Assembly (NCBI GenBank): GCA_035526335.1
Contig: DATLCN010000017.1
Span: 1 to 64,000, forward strand
Source: GCA-2861595 sp035526335
GTDB taxonomy: Bacteria; Actinomycetota; Acidimicrobiia; Acidimicrobiales; GCA-2861595
Reading direction: 5' to 3'
DNA: 64,000 nucleotides
Below the pieces are notes generated by a model. That model was given only the letters and a program-made list of their open reading frames with translations. It was not told where the DNA came from and searched no databases. Every line of letters begins with the position of its first letter. The first letter of the stretch is position 1. Positions 52,648-60,741 of the stretch are shown piece by piece. The position numbers and the translations under genes are program-made.

Positions 52648-53763
52648 TCAGCAGCGGTAGCGGCGCGCAGACACCGGGGCCGGCTCTCGCCTGGAGGCCA
52701 ACAGCATCCCGAAGCCCATGATGATGGCCATCACTCCAGCCGCCGCGGTGCTGGTGAGCTGCCAGCCGGTACGAGCCAACCGGCTGGTCGCGCTCCCAGT
52801 GGAACCGTCCCCGCTGCTGCTGCCTGAGCTTGTCGTCCCGGTCGCGGCCGCTGTCGTGGCGCCCCCGCTGCTGCCGGCGGTGGTGCCGCTCGAGCCGCTG
52901 GTAGAAGTGGTGACGGATGTGGAAACGAGGGTGGTCGACGTGGTTGCCGTCGTTGCCGTGGTCGAGGTGGTCGAGGTGGTCGCCGAAGTGGCGGTCGTAC
53001 TGGTGGACCCACCCGCGCCCGTCGTGGTGGTCGTCCCCCCGGCCGCGCAACTGGCCCTGGCCACCGTGTTGTCGTCTAGTGTCACAGCCCCGTTGCGAGC
53101 CAGCAACCGGCCCGCAACCGTGGCTCCGGTCTGCGCGGTGACCGAGGTCAGCGCCAGGATGGTGCCGACGAAGACGGAGTTCGTTCCCAGCGTGGCCGAA
53201 CTGCCGATCTGCCAGTACACGTTGCAGGCGTCGGCCCCATTGATGAGGGATACGACGCTGGCTGATCCGGTCGTGAGCGTGCTGCCCGCCTGGAAGATGA
53301 ACACGGCGTTGGGGTCACCCTGTCCGTCGAGAGTGACCGTCGCATTGACGCCCAGAGCAAATGTCGGTGCCCGGTAGACGCCCGACACGAACGGTGACCC
53401 GGACAGGTCCGCCGCGACGTTCGCCGTGACCGCCCGGCCCGCAGCGTCGTTGTAAGCCGTCGTCACATCGGCCTGGGCCTGTGCCGCCACCGCGTCGGCA
53501 GCGTGAATGGCTCCACTGTTCACGACGCCCGGAGGAAACCCGACTACCGCTGAGCCGGGGCTGACCCCGAGGTCGCCGGTGATGACCGACGGGCCCGTGT
53601 TGGTCACGGTCGAGGCGGCGAGAACCGTGAAGCTGCCGGCCGTGCCGAGACCCACCGGCGCTTCTGCGGCGCCCACCTCGCTCCCGCTGAGGAAGACGAT
53701 GCCGGCGAGACCCACGGCCCCAACGAGGAGGGCGCGCGCGAACTTGAGCAGGGTGGCCGTCAT
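52648..53763 (-). CDS. ice-binding-like protein (DUF3494) with LARTG cell-wall sorting signal
   Basis: 371 residues from ATG 53763. Signal peptide ~1-33, then a DUF3494 ice-binding-like beta-solenoid ~37-240 (VGLGTAGSFTVLAASTVTNTGPSVITGDLGVSPGSAV...GVYRAPTFALGVNATVTLDGQGDPNAVFIFQAGSTLTT...NVYWQIGSSATLGTNSVFVGTILA). A Thr/Ser-rich stalk (~243-325) follows. The C-terminal signal is LARTG (329-333), a hydrophobic helix and a basic tail. LAxTG is the motif assigned to class E sortases of high-GC actinobacteria, so the protein should be covalently wall-anchored. Family members bind ice, though some are adhesins. Confidence 0.92.
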   Translation of the reverse strand: MTATLLKFARALLVGAVGLAGIVFLSGSEVGAAEAPVGLGTAGSFTVLAASTVTNTGPSVITGDLGVSPGSAVVGFPPGVVNSGAIHAADAVAAQAQADVTTAYNDAAGRAVTANVAADLSGSPFVSGVYRAPTFALGVNATVTLDGQGDPNAVFIFQAGSTLTTGSASVVSLINGADACNVYWQIGSSATLGTNSVFVGTILALTSVTAQTGATVAGRLLARNGAVTLDDNTVARASCAAGGTTTTTGAGGSTSTTATSATTSTTSTTATTATTSTTLVSTSVTTSTSGSSGTTAGSSGGATTAAATGTTSSGSSSGDGSTGSATSRLARTGWQLTSTAAAGVMAIIMGFGMLLASRREPAPVSARRYRC

Positions 53764-53779
53764 GGTGGTAACTCTACCC

Positions 53780-53809
53780 TAGAATTTCTACACTAGCAAA
53801 TTTGTTCTA
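53780..53809. promoter_or_regulatory. AT-rich divergent promoter/operator region with TAGAA/TTCTA repeats
   Basis: The 60-base gap between two divergent genes is conspicuously AT-rich. It contains the palindrome TAGAATTTCTA (53780-53790), CAAATTTG (53797-53804) and a further TTCTA (53805-53809). This is a likely binding region for the adjacent winged-helix protein, controlling itself and the ice-binding gene (inference). Confidence 0.5.
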
Positions 53810-53823
53810 TCTTCCTGCTACAG

Positions 53824-54108
53824 TTGACCATCGGCAACTGGACTTTCCTCACCAACCATGCGAGGGCACTTCTCTTCATCTCCGGCCACCCTGACGCGCG
53901 CCTGCGGGACCTTGCCGCCGCTCTCCAGGTCACCGAGCGCACCGCCTACGGGATTGTGGCCGACCTCACCGGCCAGGGCTACGTGACGAAGGAGCGCGAC
54001 GGTCGCCGGAACCGCTACCACATCCAGGAGCACCTGCCCTGGAGAGACCTGGTCAGTGGCGAACGGACCATCGCCGAGATGTTGGACCTGTTCGGAGAGC
54101 GTCCGTAG
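53824..54108 (+). CDS. small winged-helix (MarR-like) transcriptional regulator
   Basis: 94 residues from TTG 53824. Helix-turn-helix ARLRDLAAALQVTERTAYGIVADLTGQGYVTKERDGRRNRYHI (recognition helix and wing), then a short C-terminal helix WRDLVSGERTIAEMLDLFG. It is a bare DNA-binding domain without ligand domain. It is divergent from the ice-binding gene over an AT-rich gap with palindromes. The rare TTG start may keep its level low. The following 140 bases hold no gene I can support. Confidence 0.85.
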   Translation: MTIGNWTFLTNHARALLFISGHPDARLRDLAAALQVTERTAYGIVADLTGQGYVTKERDGRRNRYHIQEHLPWRDLVSGERTIAEMLDLFGERP

Positions 54109-54248
54109 CCCCGCCGGCGCTCTTCACGGACACGACCACGCCCCGCCCAGCGGCACACTGGACGGGGCGTGCCTGGGGCGGGCGCAGGCGAGAATCTTGC
54201 GGCCACCCTCTACGGCAAAGCTGACAGTTGCTCAGCTCCCCCCTGTAC

Positions 54249-55943
54249 TCAGAAGAAGTTCCGGTAGATGGCGGCGCTCAGGGGAAGAGGAACGTCACCG
54301 GAGGCACCCAGATAGACCGTTGTCGCTCCGTCGACGAACCAGCCCCCCACCGCCCGCCGGAAGATGGCCCGGTCGGTGAGGCCATTGCCGTCGTAGTCGC
54401 CAGGAACGGGCACGTCGCCGTTGAGTCCGATCCACTTGGTCGTCTGCCCCTGGATGTACCAGGCACCCACGTCCGGTCGCCAGATGCCGCGTTCGGCGTC
54501 GCCGTCGCCGTCGTAGTCGGCGGGTACGGGGATGTCGCCCGATAGCCCGATCCACTGGGTGGTCTGGTTCAACACGTACCACCCGCCCACCGAGGGCCTC
54601 CAGATTGCGATGTCGGCGTCGCCGTCGCCGTCGTAGTCGGCGGGTACGGGGATGTCGCCGGATTGGCCGTGATAGACGGTGGTCTGGCCCTCGATGAACC
54701 AACCACCGACCGACGGCCGGTAGACGGCGCGTTCGGCGTCCCCGTCGCCGTTGTAGTCGGCCGGAACGGGAACGTCCGTTGAAGACCCCAGATACGCGGT
54801 CTGCTGTCCTTCGACGAACCAGGTCCCACCGCGGTACACGGCATGGTCGGCATCGCCATCGTTGTCGTAGTCGCCGGGCGCCGGGATGTCGCCGGACAGG
54901 CCGAGGTACGCAGTGGTCTGCCCCTCGGCGAACCAGGCACCGTTGCGGAAAACGCTCCGGTCGGTGGTGCCGTTCCCGTTGAAGTCGACGACGGCCTTGC
55001 GGATGGAGATGCCGGCAGTTATCTGGCCGAGGTAGAGGTGGCCGTGGAGGACGCTGCCCCCATCCACATATGACAGGTCTTGAACGATGTTGCCGTTCTG
55101 GTCCAATTTGCGGCCGAAGTACTCGTGGACGGGGTTGATCGTCATGGAGCCGTCGGGATTGAGGATCTGCTCGTTGAACACGAGGACGAAATAGTCAGTG
55201 GAGGTATTGCCCAGGTGGACATGGCCTGCCACCTTGTAGTTGGGCGTTGGGTTGGTGGGGATGGTCACCACGCCCTCCGGGTTGGTGACAGAATGGGTGT
55301 GGGCCTCGGGACCCGGTGGAATGCTGTCGGAGCCCCGCCCGCACGGCGAGCTGAGGCTGGCGCAGTCGGTGCTGGACTGGGCGTGGGTCCGGATCATTCC
55401 GTTGGTGATGGTGACCGAGCCGGTCACCCCCGATTCGTTCGCGGTGACCGAGCCCGCTACGCGGGTGTGCAGGTTGGTCGGATTGAAGTTGAGGTACCTC
55501 GGGTCGGTTTCGGGCGGCGGGTAGCCGAAGATCTCGGAGCCCGTGGTCGTCGGCTGGGTCGACGCATAGTTGACGTTCTGGATGTCGCTCGAGGTGGTCA
55601 CCGTCCCGGTGGTCCCGGTGCTGCCCGTGGTGGTGAGGCTGATCCCGTCGGATGTGAACAACGTTGCCGGGGGATAGGACACCAGGCCGGTCGTGGCCTG
55701 ACCGCTCTGGGGACTGTTCGACGCGTTGGTCGCCAGCGACACGGAGGGTGTGGGGCCGGTGTCCACCTGAACCCCTCCGAAAATGCTGATGTCGTCCGAC
55801 CAGTAGCCGAAGGCGCTCCCCCGCACCGCTCCGACGGTGCGGTGGTTGGCGCTGGCGGGGCTGAACCCGCCCGCCATGACTGCAGCCCCCACGAGCGCGG
55901 CCACTATCGGCGTAGCTGGAGTCCTTCTCTTTGCGTGCGTCAT
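54249..55943 (-). CDS. secreted protein with six FG-GAP/VCBS-like Ca-binding repeats
   Basis: 564 residues from ATG 55943 (GGAAGAGGG before it). Signal peptide ~1-33 (PIVAALVGAAVMAGGFSPASA). A ~280-residue unique N-terminal region is rich in Thr/Ser/Gly and includes a His-containing stretch (YKVAGHVHLGNTSTDYFVLVFNEQ). Six repeats of ~38-40 residues follow, with pattern DYDGDGDAD-x-A-x-WRPSVGGWY...QTT-x-W-x-GLSGDIPVPA. D-x-D-x-DG loops bind calcium in FG-GAP repeats and usually build a beta-propeller. No sorting signal; probably a released surface-binding or adhesive protein. Confidence 0.85.
   Translation of the reverse strand: MTHAKRRTPATPIVAALVGAAVMAGGFSPASANHRTVGAVRGSAFGYWSDDISIFGGVQVDTGPTPSVSLATNASNSPQSGQATTGLVSYPPATLFTSDGISLTTTGSTGTTGTVTTSSDIQNVNYASTQPTTTGSEIFGYPPPETDPRYLNFNPTNLHTRVAGSVTANESGVTGSVTITNGMIRTHAQSSTDCASLSSPCGRGSDSIPPGPEAHTHSVTNPEGVVTIPTNPTPNYKVAGHVHLGNTSTDYFVLVFNEQILNPDGSMTINPVHEYFGRKLDQNGNIVQDLSYVDGGSVLHGHLYLGQITAGISIRKAVVDFNGNGTTDRSVFRNGAWFAEGQTTAYLGLSGDIPAPGDYDNDGDADHAVYRGGTWFVEGQQTAYLGSSTDVPVPADYNGDGDAERAVYRPSVGGWFIEGQTTVYHGQSGDIPVPADYDGDGDADIAIWRPSVGGWYVLNQTTQWIGLSGDIPVPADYDGDGDAERGIWRPDVGAWYIQGQTTKWIGLNGDVPVPGDYDGNGLTDRAIFRRAVGGWFVDGATTVYLGASGDVPLPLSAAIYRNFF
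54282..54989 (-). repeat. six tandem ~120-bp repeats encoding the FG-GAP-like units
   Basis: The units are conserved at DNA level as well as protein level. For example, 54493-54539 and 54613-54659 are identical over 47 bases at a 120-base offset. This suggests recent duplication or gene conversion, and copy number could vary between strains. Confidence 0.8.
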
Positions 55944-56255
55944 GGGCTCTTCCCTCTTCCAAAGACTGTCTGTGGTGGAACGCTGGCGGTCGTGCAACTA
56001 CTTCGACGTCACCAGTGTGATCACCTGCAGAGGAAAAAACATCGGTCATCTGACCTATATTCGGCCCGCGGGTAGGTGCCCAGTTGCACAGACACTACAC
56101 GACACGACATAGGGTGATGTCGATCTGGTCGTCGAAGAACCGTCCCTGCCCGCGACCTCGAACCTCCGCCAGTGAGGGATTACGAAGCTGCGCGGGGTTC
56201 GGCCGGAAAAAGGAGTATTACCCACACCGTAGATGAAGTGTTAGGCTGTCCTTAT
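55944..56255. other. intergenic region between divergent secreted-protein and FTR1 genes
   Basis: 312 bases without a convincing gene. The left part (55990-56060) is AT-richer and holds a possible leftward promoter. The right end contains the TTAGG/CCTTA inverted repeat and a -35/-10-like pair for FTR1. An in-frame GTG at 56172 could extend FTR1, but that stretch lacks coding bias. Confidence 0.5.
56241..56254 (+). promoter_or_regulatory. candidate iron-regulator (DtxR/IdeR-like) operator overlapping the FTR1 start
   Basis: TTAGGCTGTCCTTA is an imperfect inverted repeat and agrees with 11 of 14 bases of the right-hand part of the IdeR/DtxR consensus (TTAGGCTAACCTAA). It also contains TAGGCT (a TANNNT -10) at 56242-56247 with TTACCC 18 bases upstream. 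A transcript would begin at or next to the A of ATG 56256, giving a leaderless message repressible by iron. Inferred from sequence only. Confidence 0.45.
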
Positions 56256-57233
56256 ATGGGAGCGACGCTGCTCGTGATGGTTCGGGAGGGCTTCGAGGCG
56301 GCGCTGGTCGTCGCTCTCGTACTCGGATACCTGCGCCGGATCGATCGCCTCGATCTGAAGCGTGATGTGTGGCTCGGCGTGGCGGCGGCGTCCGGCATCT
56401 CGACCGCCATGGCGGTCGTCATCCACCTCACAGTGGGGAGCCTCACCGGGGACGCCCGGCTGCGGGCCTTCGCCGCGGTGTCCGCCGTCGCTGTCGCCGT
56501 TCTCACGTGGATGGTCTTCTGGATGCGCCGCCAGAGCCGGGCCATCAAGGGCGATCTCGAAAACAAGGTGGACGAGGCACTGTCTTCCCACCAGGTCGGG
56601 CGAGGCATCGCCCTGGTTGCGTTCTTCGCCGTGCTTCGTGAGGGCCTCGAGGCGGCCCTGTTCCTGGTGGCCCTGGCCACCGGAAGCGGAGGGTGGGACG
56701 TCGCCGCCGGCGCCCTCATCGGCCTGTCCCTCGCCTCGTTACTGGGCTGGATGGTCTACGCCGGCGGGGTGCGCATCCCCATTCGGGCGTTCTTCCGTGT
56801 GACGGGCGTCGTGCTGATCGTCTTCGCCGCCGGACTCGCGGCCAAGACGATGTACCTCCTACAGGGGAGCGGTGACCTGGGCTCTCTGTGGAACAACGTC
56901 TTCGACGTTCGTTCGGTGGCCATCCTCAACGGCAGCCGCACCGAAGTGGGCAAGTTCCTCAACGCCTTCTTCGGATGGGATCCCAATCCGTCCATCGAGC
57001 AGGTGGGCGTCTGGCTGCTGTACCTGGTGCCCGTGACCGCCCTCTTCCTGATGGATGAGCCGCGGCTGCCGTGGTTCCGCCGCACGTCCGGTACCGGGGT
57101 CGCCGGCGCCGCGGGACATGCCGGAGATGCCGGAGATGCCGGAGATGCCGGAGATGGAGCGTTGCGAGGCGGAGACACGGCTGGCGCGCGTCGAGGAGCA
57201 ATGGCTGACGCTGGCCGAAGAGCTCGGGGCTGA
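56256..57233 (+). CDS. FTR1-family high-affinity iron permease
   Basis: 325 residues from ATG 56256. Seven membrane helices; the two REx2E iron motifs are MVREGFEAAL (~9-18) and VLREGLEAALF (~130-140). FTR1/EfeU permeases import iron, usually with an oxidase or EfeO/EfeB partners; none is adjacent. The C-terminal cytoplasmic tail is low-complexity (GHAGDAGDAGDAGDGALRGG) owing to a 9-bp tandem repeat. An overlapping iron-box-like sequence just before the start suggests iron repression. An upstream GTG at 56172 is possible but less likely. Confidence 0.9.
   Translation: MGATLLVMVREGFEAALVVALVLGYLRRIDRLDLKRDVWLGVAAASGISTAMAVVIHLTVGSLTGDARLRAFAAVSAVAVAVLTWMVFWMRRQSRAIKGDLENKVDEALSSHQVGRGIALVAFFAVLREGLEAALFLVALATGSGGWDVAAGALIGLSLASLLGWMVYAGGVRIPIRAFFRVTGVVLIVFAAGLAAKTMYLLQGSGDLGSLWNNVFDVRSVAILNGSRTEVGKFLNAFFGWDPNPSIEQVGVWLLYLVPVTALFLMDEPRLPWFRRTSGTGVAGAAGHAGDAGDAGDAGDGALRGGDTAGARRGAMADAGRRARG
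57121..57156 (+). repeat. four tandem copies of a 9-bp unit in the FTR1 tail
   Basis: CCGGAGATG is repeated exactly four times, with a degenerate fifth copy just upstream. Being a multiple of three, copy changes would only add or remove Gly-Asp-Ala units. Confidence 0.85.
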
Positions 57234-57259
57234 GCGGGGCCTTCGCTGCCGGCCCCTGA

Positions 57260-60064
57260 TCAGGCCGGGGGCTGTGCTTCGGTGAAACGGTCCCAGCCCA
57301 ACACGAGGGCCACGTCGTCGCCGGAGTAGGCGCCGTCCGACCACAGCTTGCCGATCACGGTCCTGTCGAGGAGCTCGCTGTAGGTGGCCGCCGCCATCTC
57401 GCCGGTGGCGGCGTCGTCCATGACTTCGCCCGCGTTCTCGAAGCTCATGGCCAGGTGCAGCGCGGCGGTGCTACCGAACGCCCTGGACTCATCGGTGCGG
57501 CCAGGACGACCACTGGTCGAGGGAGCGAGGATCCGGCGGGCCTCTTCCAGCCGGCGGAGCCGATCCTCGAGCCGGTGGATGCGACCGCGGATGTCGCCGG
57601 CCTCGCCGTCTTGTCCTTCTGCCCTCTCCAACCGCTCCTCGAGTTCGGCGATGACCATGCGATGATGTTGGTCGGCCACGTCGAGGAGCCACCGGTTCAC
57701 GGCCAGGGCCTGGCGCGACCACGAGTCGTAGACGGTGATCGATGTCTGCCCGCCGCGGTGCTGGGCGGTCAGGTCGCCACCGTCCTGCACCCGGATCCCC
57801 GCCGCGGGAGCCACCGCGCTCCCGGCGCTCGTCATGGCCCAGGTGACGTCCTCGCCGGTATCCACCGAATACGGGTTGCTCCGGTACCGGACGCGCTCCG
57901 ATGACGACTCCACCCGCGCACAGGTGAGGCTCCTGGCCTGCGAACGGGGAGCAGCGGCATCCCTCAGCGTCACCGTCAGCGCCGGCGGGGGATCCTCTTC
58001 CAGCCCAGCGGGAACCTCGACCACCACGACGAACAGCGTGTCGCGCGTGATCGAGTCCCGGGCGGGGGGCACGAGGACGCGGTCGCCGCGCTTCCCCGCC
58101 GCCGCCACCCGTATCCTGGCCGGTCTTCCCGAGCCGGGCTTTCCCGGCTTGGCCGGCGTGCCCTCGTCGACGAGCTGCAAGGCGGCGTGGGCGATGTCCA
58201 CGTGACCCTTCCGCATCGCCGTCTCGATGGCCTCCTTCACGGTGGCGCCGACGAACTCGATCTGCGCGACCGGTGAACGGTGAACGGGTTCTATGGCGAC
58301 AGCGACCGCAGCCGCGACGGCCCGCTCGCGCTCGGCGTGCCGAGATGCCGGCGAAAGGGTCGCGTCCCCCTCCGCCCGGCGGAACAGGCCGCTCCAGCGG
58401 CCGCCCGAGACCTTCAACCACCAGAAGGACCCGCGGGGGCGATCGCCGGCAGGTGTGCCCTGCCGGCGCCGGATGCGGGCGTCGCGTCCGGTCCGGGAAA
58501 GCCGCTCGTAGCGCCCGACGGCTCGTCTCTTGGAGCGGGGCACTCCGGTGAGGCCCGTCCAGCTCAGCCGGCGCAGCACCAATGTGCTCCAGCGATCCCC
58601 GAACCGACGGTGCCCCTTGGTCCCCCACGGCGCGCCGAGCCCACCGAGGCCGAAGACGAACCCGAGGTTCCCGACGTGGGCCCCCCATCCGAGCACGGTC
58701 TCGAGGAACAGGCCGCCGTGAATAGGGGTGGCGGCGACGGGTGTGGGGAGGGCGGAAAGGAGCACGCCCAGAGCGCTGCTGGCGACGGCCGCCATGCCGA
58801 GCAGGTGGCGGAGGGCCGGCTCGGGCCGGCGGTCCAGCCCACCCGGGAGGTGCCACAGGGCGTGGCCCAGGCCGCAGAGGGAGACGGCCAAGGCAAGGGG
58901 GCGGCTGTCCAGGAGCCCCAGCTCGCGGTTCCGGGCCAGCACGGTGACACCCGCCCCGGCCATCAGGGCTACGACCACGCCGAGCCCGGAAGCCCATGCC
59001 GGACGTAGGACCGCGACGGGGGGCGCGGGAGTGTCCGAGTCCGGCTCCGAAAGCCCGGTACTGCCATCGTGGGCCAGTTCGTCAGCGGTGGGATCAACTT
59101 CGGTCGGATCGGTGAAATCAGTGAACTCAGCGATCTCGTCGTCGTCGTCGTCCTCGTCGTCCTCGTCCGTGTACTCCTCGACGCCTTCAATGTCCCCGAT
59201 GACGTGGTCCTCGGGGCCGCCGAGCGACGGGTCGGGACCGGCGCTCCCGCCCCTCCCCACGTCGATCAACCGCGCTGCCAGCAGGCCACCGATGACCAGT
59301 ACGAGCGCCAGCCGCCCTTGAAGGCTCACCTTCTGGGCCAGATCCGTCAGGCCGGTGGTGGAGGCAGCCCGCGAGTCGACGAGGTGCCGAAGCCGCCAGC
59401 CGAAAAGGGCGTGATCGAACGCCACGAGAGAGAGGGCGACCAGCGCGGGCAGGAAGCGCAGGATCCGGATGCGCCATCTCAGCCCGACGCCCAGAGCCAG
59501 GCCGACGAGGGCGGTGGCCAGGGCGGGACCAACGAAGTAGACCGGGGGGCTGCCGGCCGACGCCGGCACCCGCAGCAGCCCCGCCAGGACGGGCGACTGG
59601 TAGTCCGGCGCCGCGTGCACGGCAGCGGTGACGAGGCTGGTCTGGACGAGCAGAAAGCCCAGCCCGCAACACAGACCCCCGAGCGACAGGTCGGAGATGG
59701 TCCAGCGGCGATCCCTGCAGCTGAGCGACGCGGCCACTACGAGAGGTGCCCACAGCGCAGCCGCCTCGATGAGCGGGCCGATGACGTGCACAGCCGAGCG
59801 GCCCCCTACCTGATCCAGTAGCCGCTCGAGCACCAGGGCGGCGGTGCCCACGAACACCGCTCCGAGCCCGAACAGCACGGCGAAAACCGATGGCGCAACG
59901 GTAGGCCGGCCGGCCACCACCCAGACCTCTGCGAAGAGCACGGCGGGTAGCACGAGCAGGTCCACCACGGCCCCCGCTCCCGTCGGCACATCCTGGCGCA
60001 CCACCAGCCATGCGACGCCGATCACGAGGACGCCGGCCGCCGCTGCCCATCGCTGCGGTCGCAC
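57260..60064 (-). CDS. very large membrane protein of unknown function
   Basis: 934 residues from GTG 60064, two bases after the OmpA-domain gene stop. About seven membrane helices at ~5-270, an acidic cytoplasmic loop (EEYTDEDDEDDDDDEIAEF, ~300), four more helices ~355-490, then a ~430-residue soluble part. The latter holds a basic segment, a beta-rich region (RDTLFVVVVEVPAGLEEDPPPALTVTLRD) and a coiled coil (MVIAELEERLERAEGQDGEAGDIRGRIHRLEDRLRRLEEA). The N-terminal membrane layout recalls PrsW-like proteases, but I could not find their EE/H motifs. Function unknown; context suggests envelope maintenance. Confidence 0.75.
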   Translation of the reverse strand: MRPQRWAAAAGVLVIGVAWLVVRQDVPTGAGAVVDLLVLPAVLFAEVWVVAGRPTVAPSVFAVLFGLGAVFVGTAALVLERLLDQVGGRSAVHVIGPLIEAAALWAPLVVAASLSCRDRRWTISDLSLGGLCCGLGFLLVQTSLVTAAVHAAPDYQSPVLAGLLRVPASAGSPPVYFVGPALATALVGLALGVGLRWRIRILRFLPALVALSLVAFDHALFGWRLRHLVDSRAASTTGLTDLAQKVSLQGRLALVLVIGGLLAARLIDVGRGGSAGPDPSLGGPEDHVIGDIEGVEEYTDEDDEDDDDDEIAEFTDFTDPTEVDPTADELAHDGSTGLSEPDSDTPAPPVAVLRPAWASGLGVVVALMAGAGVTVLARNRELGLLDSRPLALAVSLCGLGHALWHLPGGLDRRPEPALRHLLGMAAVASSALGVLLSALPTPVAATPIHGGLFLETVLGWGAHVGNLGFVFGLGGLGAPWGTKGHRRFGDRWSTLVLRRLSWTGLTGVPRSKRRAVGRYERLSRTGRDARIRRRQGTPAGDRPRGSFWWLKVSGGRWSGLFRRAEGDATLSPASRHAERERAVAAAVAVAIEPVHRSPVAQIEFVGATVKEAIETAMRKGHVDIAHAALQLVDEGTPAKPGKPGSGRPARIRVAAAGKRGDRVLVPPARDSITRDTLFVVVVEVPAGLEEDPPPALTVTLRDAAAPRSQARSLTCARVESSSERVRYRSNPYSVDTGEDVTWAMTSAGSAVAPAAGIRVQDGGDLTAQHRGGQTSITVYDSWSRQALAVNRWLLDVADQHHRMVIAELEERLERAEGQDGEAGDIRGRIHRLEDRLRRLEEARRILAPSTSGRPGRTDESRAFGSTAALHLAMSFENAGEVMDDAATGEMAAATYSELLDRTVIGKLWSDGAYSGDDVALVLGWDRFTEAQPPA

Positions 60065-60066
60065 GG

Positions 60067-60660
60067 TCAGCGCCCGAGGATGACGACTTCGACCCGCCGG
60101 TTCCGCTGGCGGTTTTCTTCGCTGTCGTTGGGCGCCACCGGCCGGGACTCGCCATACGCCTTCACCACCAGCCTCTCGGGCGGGATGCCGCTGACGGTCA
60201 CGAGGTGATCGCGGACGGCGTTCGCCCTCCGCTCGGAGAGCCCCTGGTTGTACTGGTCGGTTCCCACGTCGTCGGTGTGCCCTTGCACCTCGACCTGGGC
60301 GTCGCCGTAGAAACCGACGACCTGGGCCACCTTGGCGAGGGTGGCGCTGGCATCCGGCCGCACCTCAGCCGAGTTGAAGTCGAACAGCACCTGCTCGGGC
60401 AGCGGCACGACCAGACCCTGCTCGGAGTTGGTGGCGTTCAGATCGGTGAGGATCTGCTTGACCTCCTCCTCACCAGCCCTGGTGGTCGTGGTCGTGGTGG
60501 GCGCTGGGAGCGGGCGCGGTTCGGGCGGCCTCGGACCCGGAATGGCGGCGGTGCCGACGAGGGCGAGAAGGGCGACGAGCGGCACTGCGGTCGAGAGTCC
60601 GGCGCCCAGGATCCTCCCGGTACGCCGCCCTCCCTCGCGTCCACCCTCAGGCCCAGCCAT
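60067..60660 (-). CDS. OmpA-family peptidoglycan-binding protein, membrane anchored
   Basis: 197 residues from ATG 60660 with ribosome site AAGGAG. One N-terminal membrane helix (LSTAVPLVALLALVGTAAIPG), a Pro/Thr linker, then an OmpA domain ~85-197: VLFDFNSAEVRPDASATLAKVAQVV, VEVQGHTDDVGTDQYNQGLSERRANAVRDHL, GESRPVAPNDSEENRQRNRRVEVVI. The Asp and Arg that bind diaminopimelate are present. In an actinobacterium it would tether the cell membrane to the wall. Sits between the transglutaminase and the large membrane protein. Confidence 0.92.
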   Translation of the reverse strand: MAGPEGGREGGRRTGRILGAGLSTAVPLVALLALVGTAAIPGPRPPEPRPLPAPTTTTTTRAGEEEVKQILTDLNATNSEQGLVVPLPEQVLFDFNSAEVRPDASATLAKVAQVVGFYGDAQVEVQGHTDDVGTDQYNQGLSERRANAVRDHLVTVSGIPPERLVVKAYGESRPVAPNDSEENRQRNRRVEVVILGR

Positions 60661-60741
60661 CCGTGCTCCTTGTGCGACACCCGAAGTATGCCAGGGACTA
60701 GATGGCGACCACATAGTGAACCAGGGCTCGTGGCCCATGGG

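Noticed and set aside
52731..53012. Ser/Thr-rich repeats of the ice-binding protein stalk as a DNA repeat array
   Set aside because: Degenerate codon-level low complexity with no fixed period; part of the stalk coding sequence.
57250..57275. GC-rich palindrome (CCTGATCAGG and flanks) at the convergent FTR1/membrane-protein ends as terminator
   Set aside because: It overlaps the stop codon, arms are not continuous and there is no U-tract.
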